Shown here one piece after another: positions 1-5,334 of a stretch of DNA of 5,334 bases. This DNA is from Winogradskyella sp. Lineage in GTDB: Bacteria; Bacteroidota; Bacteroidia; Flavobacteriales; Flavobacteriaceae. The first letter of the stretch is position 1, and each line of letters starts with the position of its first letter. Below the pieces are notes generated by a model that was not told the origin of the DNA, searched no databases, and saw nothing but the letters and a program-made list of their open reading frames with translations. Position numbers and translations under genes: made by a program. Location of the stretch: assembly GCA_030149115.1 (NCBI GenBank), contig JASBSE010000424.1:1-5334 (forward strand), in the 5' to 3' direction.

Positions 1-264
1 ATAAATCGTCATTTTATGAGGAAGTTTAATACAGATTTAGCTCTTGAAACAAATGAAACCGGAAAGATTAAAATAATGATAACTTTTATCATAGATACTG
101 ATGGTAAACCTGTAAATATTGAAGCTACAGGTGGACCAGAAATTTTAAACAAACATGCTATTGAGGTTGTTGGCTTACTACCTACTCTCACTCCAGCAAA
201 TAAAGATGGTAAACCTGTAAATGTATCCTATAAACTACCGTTTACATTTTTTGTTGCCAACTAA
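1..264 (+). CDS. TonB family C-terminal domain protein (3' end only)
   Basis: This reading frame is open at the left edge of the window, so the gene begins upstream; an ATG at 16 is probably internal rather than the start. The 87 visible residues match the TonB C-terminal fold: an F-x-ID-x-DG strand and turn (FIIDTDG, about residues 29-35), a 'A-G-G-P-x-L...AI-x-V...LP' helix region (42-61), then 'P-A-N-K-D-G-K-P-V-x-V' and a last hydrophobic strand ending in PFTFF. In the known family this periplasmic domain contacts TonB-dependent outer-membrane receptors and transmits proton-motive force; Bacteroidota carry many paralogues, some being membrane-anchored regulators or lipoproteins with only this fold. 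The N-terminal part, which would show a transmembrane anchor or a sensor domain, is outside the window, so the exact subfamily cannot be told. The two DGKPVN segments are encoded by an identical 18-base stretch. Confidence 0.8.
   Translation: MNRHFMRKFNTDLALETNETGKIKIMITFIIDTDGKPVNIEATGGPEILNKHAIEVVGLLPTLTPANKDGKPVNVSYKLPFTFFVAN
100..117 (+). repeat. 18-bp direct repeat, copy 1
   Basis: The 18 bases GATGGTAAACCTGTAAAT occur here and again exactly at 205-222, 105 bp (35 codons) apart and in the same frame, both encoding DGKPVN inside the TonB-type domain. Both positions fit the normal family consensus (a 'DG' turn and an 'nGkpV' strand), so shared protein constraint and codon preference may explain the identity. 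Confidence 0.6.
205..222 (+). repeat. 18-bp direct repeat, copy 2
   Basis: This is the second exact copy of the sequence at 100-117, again encoding DGKPVN, just before the last beta strand of the TonB-type domain. Confidence 0.6.
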
Positions 265-281
265 CGGGCAATTACAAAGCA

Positions 282-313
282 TTGGGTGTCTTTAATTTTT
301 TATCCTATATTTA
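282..313 (+). promoter_or_regulatory. Candidate Bacteroidota-type promoter for the lipoprotein gene
   Basis: TATATTTA (306-313) matches the Bacteroidota -7 consensus TAnnTTTG at all but the last base. It is preceded, after a 21-base spacer, by TTG (282-284), which fits the -33 element. Transcription would start near 318-320, leaving a leader of about 23 bases before the ATG at 343. The leader is A/T-rich with no Shine-Dalgarno sequence, as is usual in this phylum. In such AT-rich DNA the match could be chance. Confidence 0.45.
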
Positions 314-342
314 CAGTACAACCTACTTATAATTAATTTATT

Positions 343-882
343 ATGAACCCAAATCTATTTCGCATACTAGCGTTATTGCTAAGTATAGCATTTGTATCGT
401 GTTCTTCGGACGATACGAGCTCAATTTCTGATGAAACCAATAACGAGTTTACTTTTAATGGAAACACTTATGATTTAATGTCGGTAATCATTGTAGATGA
501 AAATACCGCAAATAATGATCCAAGTGACATAAGTATTAGTCTTTTTAACAAAACCAGTTCTGAAATTACAAGTAACAATGATTTGAGCGATATTAACTAT
601 GTTAACTTTAAAATTGTTGATGCCACCATTCAGAACACCACTTATAATGAGATTGACAGCTACGATGTTTCTATAAACAGCAGTATAACGAATAGTGAAT
701 TTACAGCTGGTACTGTTTTACTTTCTGATGATGATTCGCAATCAGACGTGTATGCACATTCTGGTTCAGTGACGGTAACTAACTTTACGCAATTCAATAT
801 TGTTTTTACATTTAGCTTCACCAGAAACGATGGACAGGTTATTTCTGGCAGCTACGACGGTAATTACTATATGCCTAATTAA
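343..882 (+). CDS. Acidic, probably surface-exposed lipoprotein of unknown function
   Basis: The 179-residue product starts with a short basic and hydrophobic signal (residues 1-19, with R7 and the run ILALLLSIAFV) ending at Cys20, the likely lipidation site. The residues before Cys20 (FVS) are a loose lipobox, but 'SCSSDD' is a very common lipoprotein start in flavobacteria. The Ser/Asp-rich residues after the cysteine resemble the Bacteroidota lipoprotein export signal that sends lipoproteins to the cell surface. The mature part has no further Cys and no Trp, is very rich in Asn, Ser, Thr and Asp, and has about 26 acidic residues against only 3 basic ones. Alternating polar and hydrophobic stretches suggest a beta-sandwich, with a C-terminal 'SGSVTVTNF...GQVISGSYDGNYY' pattern. 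I do not recognise the domain. It is probably a single-gene transcription unit, with a promoter-like motif before it and a terminator 25 bp after it. The lipoprotein call is strong; the function is unknown. Confidence 0.85.
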   Translation: MNPNLFRILALLLSIAFVSCSSDDTSSISDETNNEFTFNGNTYDLMSVIIVDENTANNDPSDISISLFNKTSSEITSNNDLSDINYVNFKIVDATIQNTTYNEIDSYDVSINSSITNSEFTAGTVLLSDDDSQSDVYAHSGSVTVTNFTQFNIVFTFSFTRNDGQVISGSYDGNYYMPN

Positions 883-906
883 TAAATCAAAATTATTTTA
901 ATTGAT

Positions 907-938
907 AAAGCCTAATGCCAGTCATCAGGCTTTTTTTT
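907..938 (+). terminator. Intrinsic (rho-independent) terminator after the lipoprotein gene
   Basis: AAAGCCTAATG (907-917) pairs with CATCAGGCTTT (923-933) around a 5-base loop (CCAGT), with a single A-C mismatch in an 11-pair stem. The stem runs into eight consecutive T residues (931-938). It lies 25 bp after the lipoprotein stop codon and should separate that gene from the downstream membrane-protein gene. Confidence 0.88.
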
Positions 939-941
939 ATA

Positions 942-961
942 AATACGCAGAACTACGTATT
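942..961. repeat. Short inverted repeat upstream of the membrane-protein gene
   Basis: AATACG (942-947) and CGTATT (956-961) are perfect 6-bp inverted arms separated by 8 bases, located 51 bp before the ATG at 1013 and just after the terminator. The position would suit an operator or a small RNA stem, but arms this short arise often by chance and no T-run follows. Confidence 0.3.
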
Positions 962-1012
962 CCAAAATAGAAATAGCAATTGTAGTTTTACTTTTTAACT
1001 TACAAAAAAGAT

Positions 1013-1648
1013 ATGTCTATACTAGCCAGCATTGTAGCACAACCCAAGAAACATCTTAGGGAATGGGATTTTTTAATTTTCGCACTACTAACCGCTTTAT
1101 CTATTGGCTACGGACAAACAACAGTATTTTATGTCATTTACTTTTTTTGGTGGAATGAGTTTATTAGAATAGTTGTTAGAAGTCTTTTTTATAGACATAA
1201 TAAAAGCAATGGTAGTAATCAATTGGACTCTAAGTTTATGTTCGGCTCTCTGTTTATTATGTTTATCTATTTGGTATTTATCATAGTATTCTTCGGAATG
1301 ATAGCCAACTGGGACAACTCCGATATTACACTAACCAATATGGAAATTCTATTTTTTAAGAATTGGTTTTTCAATGTTAATTTACTGTTTGTGTTATTTG
1401 AACATATCTACATAAATCTCAACGAAGACAAAACAACAGCTAGTGTTGGACAATTTACATCTAACATGCTGGTATTGCATATTTCAATAATACTGGGAGG
1501 TATCATAATGTTTTTTATTGTGAAACCTTTTCCTGAGACATTTTCTCCGGATAATCTATGGACTTCAGTGTTGATTATTCTACCTTTTTTATTGCTTAAA
1601 ATAGGTATGCAATTTATCTTTTCACCAAAGAAATTGACTGTGAAGTAG
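1013..1648 (+). CDS. Uncharacterised multi-pass inner-membrane protein
   Basis: The 211-residue product is strongly hydrophobic with five or six likely membrane segments: about residues 20-31 and 36-55 (possibly one hairpin, carrying an aromatic cluster VFYVIYFFWWNEF), 77-98, 114-134, 152-170 and 183-203. Basic residues flank several segments (RSLFYRHNK after the second, SPKKLTVK at the C-terminus), which suggests these loops are cytoplasmic by the positive-inside rule. There is no signal peptide and no recognised catalytic motif. Membrane-embedded or interfacial charged residues (E49, E130, H131, H156) are the only candidates for function. The aromatic 'WWNE' segment after the first helices is reminiscent of small conserved membrane families of unknown function such as DUF6498, but I cannot confirm membership. 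The start ATG follows an A-rich leader (TACAAAAAAGAT). The gene stands alone between the terminator at 907-938 and the next gene 76 bp downstream; co-transcription with the latter is possible because no terminator is visible between them. Confidence 0.75.
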   Translation: MSILASIVAQPKKHLREWDFLIFALLTALSIGYGQTTVFYVIYFFWWNEFIRIVVRSLFYRHNKSNGSNQLDSKFMFGSLFIMFIYLVFIIVFFGMIANWDNSDITLTNMEILFFKNWFFNVNLLFVLFEHIYINLNEDKTTASVGQFTSNMLVLHISIILGGIIMFFIVKPFPETFSPDNLWTSVLIILPFLLLKIGMQFIFSPKKLTVK

Positions 1649-1724
1649 AGTTATCAGTTTTAGTTTTTAGGAAAGCGTATTATTTTTTTGACTACCTTAA
1701 ACCCACTAACTAAGACAAAACTTA

Positions 1725-2213
1725 ATGAAGACGTTTATTGCTACGCTCTTCTTTTGCACTACGATACTATTTAGTTTTTCTCAAACCAAAACAAACTTAG
1801 AAGACATCAATAAAACTTGGGAAAAGTTCTACAAAGCTTTTGAAACTCTGGATTATACTTTAATGGCAGAAATTCATTCTAAAGATTTGGTACGAGTTTC
1901 TGGTCGAAATCGGATTTTAGATTACGATACTTATATAAATAATTATAAAACTGGTTTTGAACGTGATAAAGTAGCAGAACAAACAAGCACTATTTCACTC
2001 CGTTTTTTTGAACGCATAAACAACGACACTAATGCGAGCGAAAGAGGCATTTATAAATTGGTTAGAAATAAAGGAACAGACAATGAACAAGTCTACTATG
2101 GTCAGTTTCATGTACTTTTAAAAAAGAGCGATGGTATTTGGAAAATAACTATGGATTATGATTCTTCTGAAGGTGGACCATTGGTGAAGACCAATACCAA
2201 GAGGCTTTTGTGA
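1725..2213 (+). CDS. Secreted NTF2-like (SnoaL/DUF4440-type) protein
   Basis: The 162-residue product begins with a typical signal peptide (MKTFIATLFFCTTILFSFS; S17 and S19 fit the -3/-1 positions, cleavage probably before Q20), so it acts in the periplasm or outside the cell. Residues 24-146 resemble the NTF2-like fold of the SnoaL/DUF4440 families: an N-terminal helix pair 'W-x-K-F-Y-K-A-F-E-T-L-D-Y-x-L-M' (about 32-47), a 'H-S-K-D-L-V-R-V-S-G' strand (51-60), and paired C-terminal strands 'ERGIYKL' (106-112) and 'YYGQFHVLLKKSDGIWKITMDYDS' (about 124-147). Members are small cone-shaped proteins that bind ligands or catalyse varied reactions. The family alone does not give a substrate, and no catalytic set is obvious here. 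The chosen ATG gives an intact signal peptide. It is the last plus-strand gene before the convergent junction. Confidence 0.75.
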   Translation: MKTFIATLFFCTTILFSFSQTKTNLEDINKTWEKFYKAFETLDYTLMAEIHSKDLVRVSGRNRILDYDTYINNYKTGFERDKVAEQTSTISLRFFERINNDTNASERGIYKLVRNKGTDNEQVYYGQFHVLLKKSDGIWKITMDYDSSEGGPLVKTNTKRLL

Positions 2214-2289
2214 TTGATGATTTTGAGAAGTTCTTAAACTAACCCTAAAAATGGTTTTCTGTCAGGACTATAAGTTTTTATGAACAAAA

Positions 2290-4467
2290 TTACCGTTTTA
2301 CAAACTTCTTGGAAATTATACCTTTATTATTTTTTATCTTAAAAATGTAAAATCCTTTAGAAAATGTAGAAATATCTATTTCTGCCGACTCCTTTAAATC
2401 ATTATATAATATCGAAGTTACTAACTTACCATTTACATCAAATATGTCTATAGCATTAAAAAATGCAGATGAGGTTATGGTTATTTTTTCATCTGCAGGA
2501 TTAGGAAATAATTCTACTGAAAATCTATCCTCAAAATCATTAATTGATAAATTGTTTTCAATTGTTGTTTCATAGGTATTCGTGATTATCGGAAAATTAA
2601 AGTCAAAATATATTTCTGCTTTATTATTAAAAGAATCTCCAATTTGCAACGAATCCAAAAGTTTAATTTTGAACAAAACATACCCATCATTGTTATTATC
2701 ATCGAAGGGCAACTGAATATTTTCAAAAATAAATTCTACTACATTACCTGAACGCACTTGAGTTAAAAAATTATGGCTTCCACTTAAAGGCTGTAGTGAG
2801 CTGATATTAAACTTACTGCTATCAATTACATCCTTGACAACCACATTTGTAGCATTTGCCGTTCCTAAGTTCTCAAATCTTATCAAATAATGTACGTATT
2901 CACCAATGTTTTCATCATTAACTGTATCACCTTGCAAACAAGTCATGTCATTTGGATCAAATGAATTAGTCACAAAATGTGGTATTTCGATATGGTTATC
3001 TTCAAAAGTCTCATCATCAGATAATGGTCTAGCAAATGCAGAGTAAACCAAAACATCACCATAATTCAAAGGAAAATCAATATCTGTTGGCGTATTCAAA
3101 TTCAACTTCAGTTCAATTTCTCGAGTTTCAAAAGGTTCCAAATCAGTAAAATTCCAGAACAACTCGTAGCTTTCTTGAATATCAATAACTGGATTTGCAC
3201 TTACTACACTAACATAATCACCAAAATATCTAAACTCAATTTCCCCAGAACGTGTCGTATTTCCTTTATTTCTATAAATAATTTTATAGTCTGAATCAAA
3301 TCCTGGAATTGCGTTATTTAAAGGGACTATAAAGATTTCTAAGTCATTAATTTGACCATCTGGAGTAACACAAAAATCTATTACACTAGGATTTGGATCA
3401 GAAGGAAAAGTAACTGATGGATTTGAGGGATTACTATTAAAGTAAGAAGGGTTTTCAAAACTAGGAACTACAGTATAAGTACCATCTGTAGGAGAAAAGC
3501 TATAGTTACCACTATTATCTGCATAGATTACTGAAACAAGTTCTTGGTTTGAATTCTCCAGTGTTAAATTTAAAAAAGGATATGGAACATCTTGGGAATC
3601 ACAACCATCATTGTTTTGGTCATAGGTCACCTGTCCAGTGATATTATAAAACTCACCGCCAGGATTAAAGGAGCAATAAGAATTAACAACACAATTATCC
3701 AATCCCCATGTCTCAACATACGTCTGGAAAAATTCCATTTCATTATTATCGACACATAAATAAGCCAATTCAGGATTATTATTAAATCTGATTTGGGTTC
3801 CTATAGAGCCATTTTTTATATTCAATGTAGTAAGCGCATTTGAGTTTGCCCTTAAGTTAATTAAATTTGTTTGCTCACTTAAATCTAGTTCTATAATTTC
3901 ATTAAATTCACAAGAAAGCAGCTCTAATGAAGTTGTGTCAGAAAAATCCAATTCGCTAATTCCATTTCGTGCACAATGAAGCGCTGTTAGACTCGAAAGT
4001 CCAGATAAATCAAGATTCGATACTTCATTATCCCTTTGGCTGTCTGTATCCTCAATATTTAATAAACTCAAATTAGATAACCCTGCAACATTTAAATAAT
4101 CGAGATTGTTATTGGAGCAGTCCAAGACTCTAAGTTGAGAAAGCATACTTACATCTAGACTTGTTAAGTAATTATCCTCGAGGTATAATAATTCTAGATT
4201 GGTAAAATACTCTATGCCTTCCAAACTACTAATCTCATTTCCAAACGATTCCATACGCATCCAGACAACAGCCTCTGCTTCACTTTGCTGAATTTCATAA
4301 TCTCCATTAGTATCTGCACTCACCTGATTATTCCCACTATTTACAGTCATTACATTATTACCATAAACCAGAAGGTATTTAAAGTTGGCGTCAGGAATAT
4401 CAATAATTTGAGCGTAGTTAGTCAAAGCTGAAAAGAAAATTAAAATACTGGTCACATATAATTTCAT
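2290..4467 (-). CDS. Secreted leucine-rich-repeat protein with T9SS type A sorting domain
   Basis: The 725-residue product is a large exported beta-rich protein. Residues 1-19 form a signal peptide (cleavage near YA-Q20). The 'IDIPDANFKYLL' start (22-33) is typical of Bacteroidota LRR proteins. DTNGDYEIQQSE (52-63) is an EF-hand-like calcium loop (D52, N54, D56, E58, E63). Residues 79-246 hold about eight 21-residue leucine-rich repeats of the type 'LxxLDxSxxxxLxxLxCxxNx', with a six-residue insert at 143-148. A Cys-rich cap follows (C238, C259, C265), then a CNA-B/SdrD-like module (277-335) with a second Asp-rich turn, DQNNDGCD. Next come two DUF11-like sandwiches (about 375-500 and 502-635), the second starting 'SFDPNDMTC' and matching the family now called DUF7619. 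Residues 648-725 are a Por_Sorsec_Tail/T9SS type A sorting domain (LFPNPADE, IDIFDVNGKLV, GFYIFKIKNNKGIISKKFVKR), which directs secretion by the type IX system and removal of the tail at the surface. By family it is probably an adhesin or surface-binding protein; no enzyme motif is visible. It lies 56 bp after the M23 gene. Confidence 0.92.
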   Translation of the reverse strand: MKLYVTSILIFFSALTNYAQIIDIPDANFKYLLVYGNNVMTVNSGNNQVSADTNGDYEIQQSEAEAVVWMRMESFGNEISSLEGIEYFTNLELLYLEDNYLTSLDVSMLSQLRVLDCSNNNLDYLNVAGLSNLSLLNIEDTDSQRDNEVSNLDLSGLSSLTALHCARNGISELDFSDTTSLELLSCEFNEIIELDLSEQTNLINLRANSNALTTLNIKNGSIGTQIRFNNNPELAYLCVDNNEMEFFQTYVETWGLDNCVVNSYCSFNPGGEFYNITGQVTYDQNNDGCDSQDVPYPFLNLTLENSNQELVSVIYADNSGNYSFSPTDGTYTVVPSFENPSYFNSNPSNPSVTFPSDPNPSVIDFCVTPDGQINDLEIFIVPLNNAIPGFDSDYKIIYRNKGNTTRSGEIEFRYFGDYVSVVSANPVIDIQESYELFWNFTDLEPFETREIELKLNLNTPTDIDFPLNYGDVLVYSAFARPLSDDETFEDNHIEIPHFVTNSFDPNDMTCLQGDTVNDENIGEYVHYLIRFENLGTANATNVVVKDVIDSSKFNISSLQPLSGSHNFLTQVRSGNVVEFIFENIQLPFDDNNNDGYVLFKIKLLDSLQIGDSFNNKAEIYFDFNFPIITNTYETTIENNLSINDFEDRFSVELFPNPADEKITITSSAFFNAIDIFDVNGKLVTSILYNDLKESAEIDISTFSKGFYIFKIKNNKGIISKKFVKR

Positions 4468-4494
4468 AAGACTATCTCTATTAAAGGACTAAAG

Positions 4495-4518
4495 AAAAAA
4501 AAAGATCTGACATATCCT
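4495..4518 (-). terminator. Weak possible terminator between the M23 and LRR genes
   Basis: Read on the minus strand, a 5-bp stem (AGGAT with ATCTT, one G-T pair, 7-base loop) runs into a tract of nine T residues (4503-4495), just after the M23 stop codon. The stem is short and weak, so termination would be partial at best. The downstream LRR gene lacks an evident promoter of its own, which leaves read-through from the M23 gene plausible. Confidence 0.2.
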
Positions 4519-4523
4519 AATTT

Positions 4524-5228
4524 TTAAATTAAACAAAGTAATAAGTTTGGATCTGGACAATTCGTTTTATAAAATTCTAAATCGAGTTGATTGCTCACAC
4601 CTGGATAATCGCCTTTGTAATTCTGAATATCCTTTATAATCTGAAAATGCAAATGTGGCGCATAATCACCATTAACTTCAGCAGTGCCAAGAGTTGCGAT
4701 TGTGTCTCCTTGCTTTACTTCTACTCCAACTTTTAAATTACTAATGGACTCTAAACTTAAATGACCATATAAAGTGAAAAACGTTTCGTTTTCAAAATGA
4801 TGCTCCAAAATTAGTGTTGGTCCATAATCACCATAATTAGTATTATTTTTAAAACTATGGATTTTCCCATCTAAAGGAGCATTAATTTCAGTGCCTGCTT
4901 CAACCCAAAGATCTAATCCTAAATGAATATTGCGTTCTTGTTTTGGACTTCGACTGCGTTCAGTCTGACTCTTTTTAAAATAATCACTACGATTATAAAT
5001 ACCTCGATGTTCTAAATAACCACCAAAGGCCACTTTAGCATTATTACTTTTTAAATGATTCCAGATATATGCTTCTAAAGCTTTAGAAGATGATACGTCA
5101 ATACTATCTAATTCTTTATTATGAATTGATAAATCCAGTGGCACATAAGTATTCTTAGAAACCTCTGGGTGAATTAGAGGATATGCTTGGAGCGATTTTA
5201 GAAATTCTTCAAAAGAAGATAAGGTCAT
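4524..5228 (-). CDS. M23 family (LytM-type) metallopeptidase, no signal peptide
   Basis: From the ATG at 5228 the product is 234 residues. The C-terminal half (about 98-205) is a LytM/M23 domain with the full zinc and catalytic set: H102 and D106 in HLGLD, H156 in LYGHLS, and H192/H194 in HLHF. Surrounding family signatures are present (GTEINAPLDGKI, GPTLILEHHF, VGVEVKQGDTIATLG, APHLHFQI). Known M23 enzymes cleave glycine-containing or cross-linking peptide bonds in peptidoglycan. Residues 1-85 form an alpha-helical leader (FEEFLKSLQAYPLIHPEV, YVPLDLSIHNKEL) without a hydrophobic signal, so the protein looks cytosolic. Similar stand-alone proteins occur in flavobacteria, and the fold also occurs fused to kinase-like and class III aminotransferase domains in larger proteins, so a role other than wall hydrolysis is possible. 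An in-frame GTG at 5246 would add six residues but overlaps the promoter box, so the ATG is preferred. Residues 87-95 (SQTERSRSP) come from an inserted-looking palindromic repeat. Confidence 0.88.
   Translation of the reverse strand: MTLSSFEEFLKSLQAYPLIHPEVSKNTYVPLDLSIHNKELDSIDVSSSKALEAYIWNHLKSNNAKVAFGGYLEHRGIYNRSDYFKKSQTERSRSPKQERNIHLGLDLWVEAGTEINAPLDGKIHSFKNNTNYGDYGPTLILEHHFENETFFTLYGHLSLESISNLKVGVEVKQGDTIATLGTAEVNGDYAPHLHFQIIKDIQNYKGDYPGVSNQLDLEFYKTNCPDPNLLLCLI
4946..4969. repeat. Dispersed palindromic repeat inside the M23 gene
   Basis: The core GACTG-CGTT-CAGTC (4952-4965) is a perfect 5-bp stem with a 4-base loop, flanked by GACTTC on one side and TGAC on the other. The sequence is GC-richer than its surroundings. 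It closely resembles the short 'CTTCGACTGCGCTCAGTCTGAC'-type repeat that I recall as scattered in many copies through flavobacterial genomes; that is from memory and not checked here. Its 24 bp equal eight codons, so the reading frame is kept, and it adds SQTERSRSP just before the zinc-binding HLGLD motif. Confidence 0.6.
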
Positions 5229-5245
5229 AAAAAACAAAATTTCCA

Positions 5246-5253
5246 CAAAAATA
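5246..5253 (-). promoter_or_regulatory. Bacteroidota -7 promoter box for the M23 gene
   Basis: On the minus strand 5253-5246 reads TATTTTTG, an exact match to the Bacteroidota -7 consensus TAnnTTTG. Transcription would begin near 5240, giving a leader of about a dozen A/T-rich bases before the ATG at 5228. A clear -33 TTTG is not seen; the nearest candidate is TGTTT at 5276-5272 with an 18-base spacer. The G of the box is the first base of the alternative GTG codon, so that codon would not be in the transcript. Confidence 0.55.
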
Positions 5254-5334
5254 AGAATCTATTTTAATGGAAAACAGGAAGAAATGTTACTAAGCCAAGA
5301 TTGTAACTAATAAAGATTCTGAAATACACTTCGA

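Noticed and set aside
9..191. Open frame of 60 codons on the minus strand at the left edge
   Set aside because: It lies entirely opposite the TonB-domain gene, whose plus-strand product has clear family motifs; the minus-strand translation resembles no protein.
16..264. A complete small protein starting at the ATG at 16
   Set aside because: The same frame is open to the first base of the window and the TonB fold needs residues before this Met, so this is the 3' part of a larger gene.
983..990. TAGTTTTA as a -7 promoter box for the membrane-protein gene
   Set aside because: It matches TAnnTTTG except for the last base, but no TTTG or TTG is found at the proper distance upstream, and such motifs are frequent by chance in AT-rich DNA.
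1681..1714. Promoter for the NTF2-like gene (TTTG at 1687-1690 with TAACTAAG at 1707-1714)
   Set aside because: The spacer is only 16 bases, the -7 box matches poorly, and transcription would start almost on the ATG; not strong enough to annotate.
2243..2258. Hairpin AACC-N8-GGTT as a terminator between the convergent genes
   Set aside because: A four-pair stem with an eight-base loop and only short T/A runs is too weak to call.
1..5334. A hidden defence, toxin-antitoxin, CRISPR, phage or biosynthetic system
   Set aside because: Every substantial open frame is explained by common flavobacterial families or a single orphan gene; there is no repeat array, integrase, toxin-like pair or linked enzyme set.

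Overview
The window looks like an ordinary stretch of chromosome from a marine or soil-type member of the Bacteroidota, most likely a flavobacterium. The evidence is the AT-rich DNA, the A/T-rich leaders without Shine-Dalgarno sequences, Bacteroidota-type promoter motifs (TAnnTTTG), a lipoprotein with an acidic 'SCSSDD' start, and a large leucine-rich-repeat protein ending in a type IX secretion (T9SS) sorting domain. No gap between genes exceeds about 130 bases, and I see no tRNA, rRNA, CRISPR array, insertion sequence or phage gene.

Layout, left half (plus strand): the 3' end of a TonB-family C-terminal-domain protein (1-264, cut by the window edge); an acidic, probably surface-exposed lipoprotein of unknown function (343-882), preceded by a plausible promoter and followed by a clear intrinsic terminator (907-938); an uncharacterised multi-pass membrane protein (1013-1648); and a secreted NTF2-like protein (1725-2213).

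Layout, right half (minus strand, convergent with the left half): a cytosolic-looking M23 (LytM-type) metallopeptidase-fold protein (4524-5228, minus) lies 56 bp upstream of a 725-residue secreted LRR/T9SS protein (2290-4467, minus). The M23 gene has a perfect TAnnTTTG box just upstream. Its ATG, not an upstream in-frame GTG, is the likely start. The two convergent gene sets meet in a 76-bp gap without a strong terminator.

No shared pathway links these genes. The common theme is envelope and secretion: TonB-type energy coupling, a lipoprotein, a membrane protein, and exported adhesion-like and NTF2-like proteins. The most distinctive DNA-level observation is a short hyphenated palindrome (4946-4969) that resembles a dispersed repeat found in flavobacterial genomes. 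It lies in frame inside the M23 gene just before the zinc-binding motif, where it adds a peptide (SQTERSRSP) that does not look native to the fold. The last seven bases of the window match one end of this repeat. I found no convincing novel multi-gene system.
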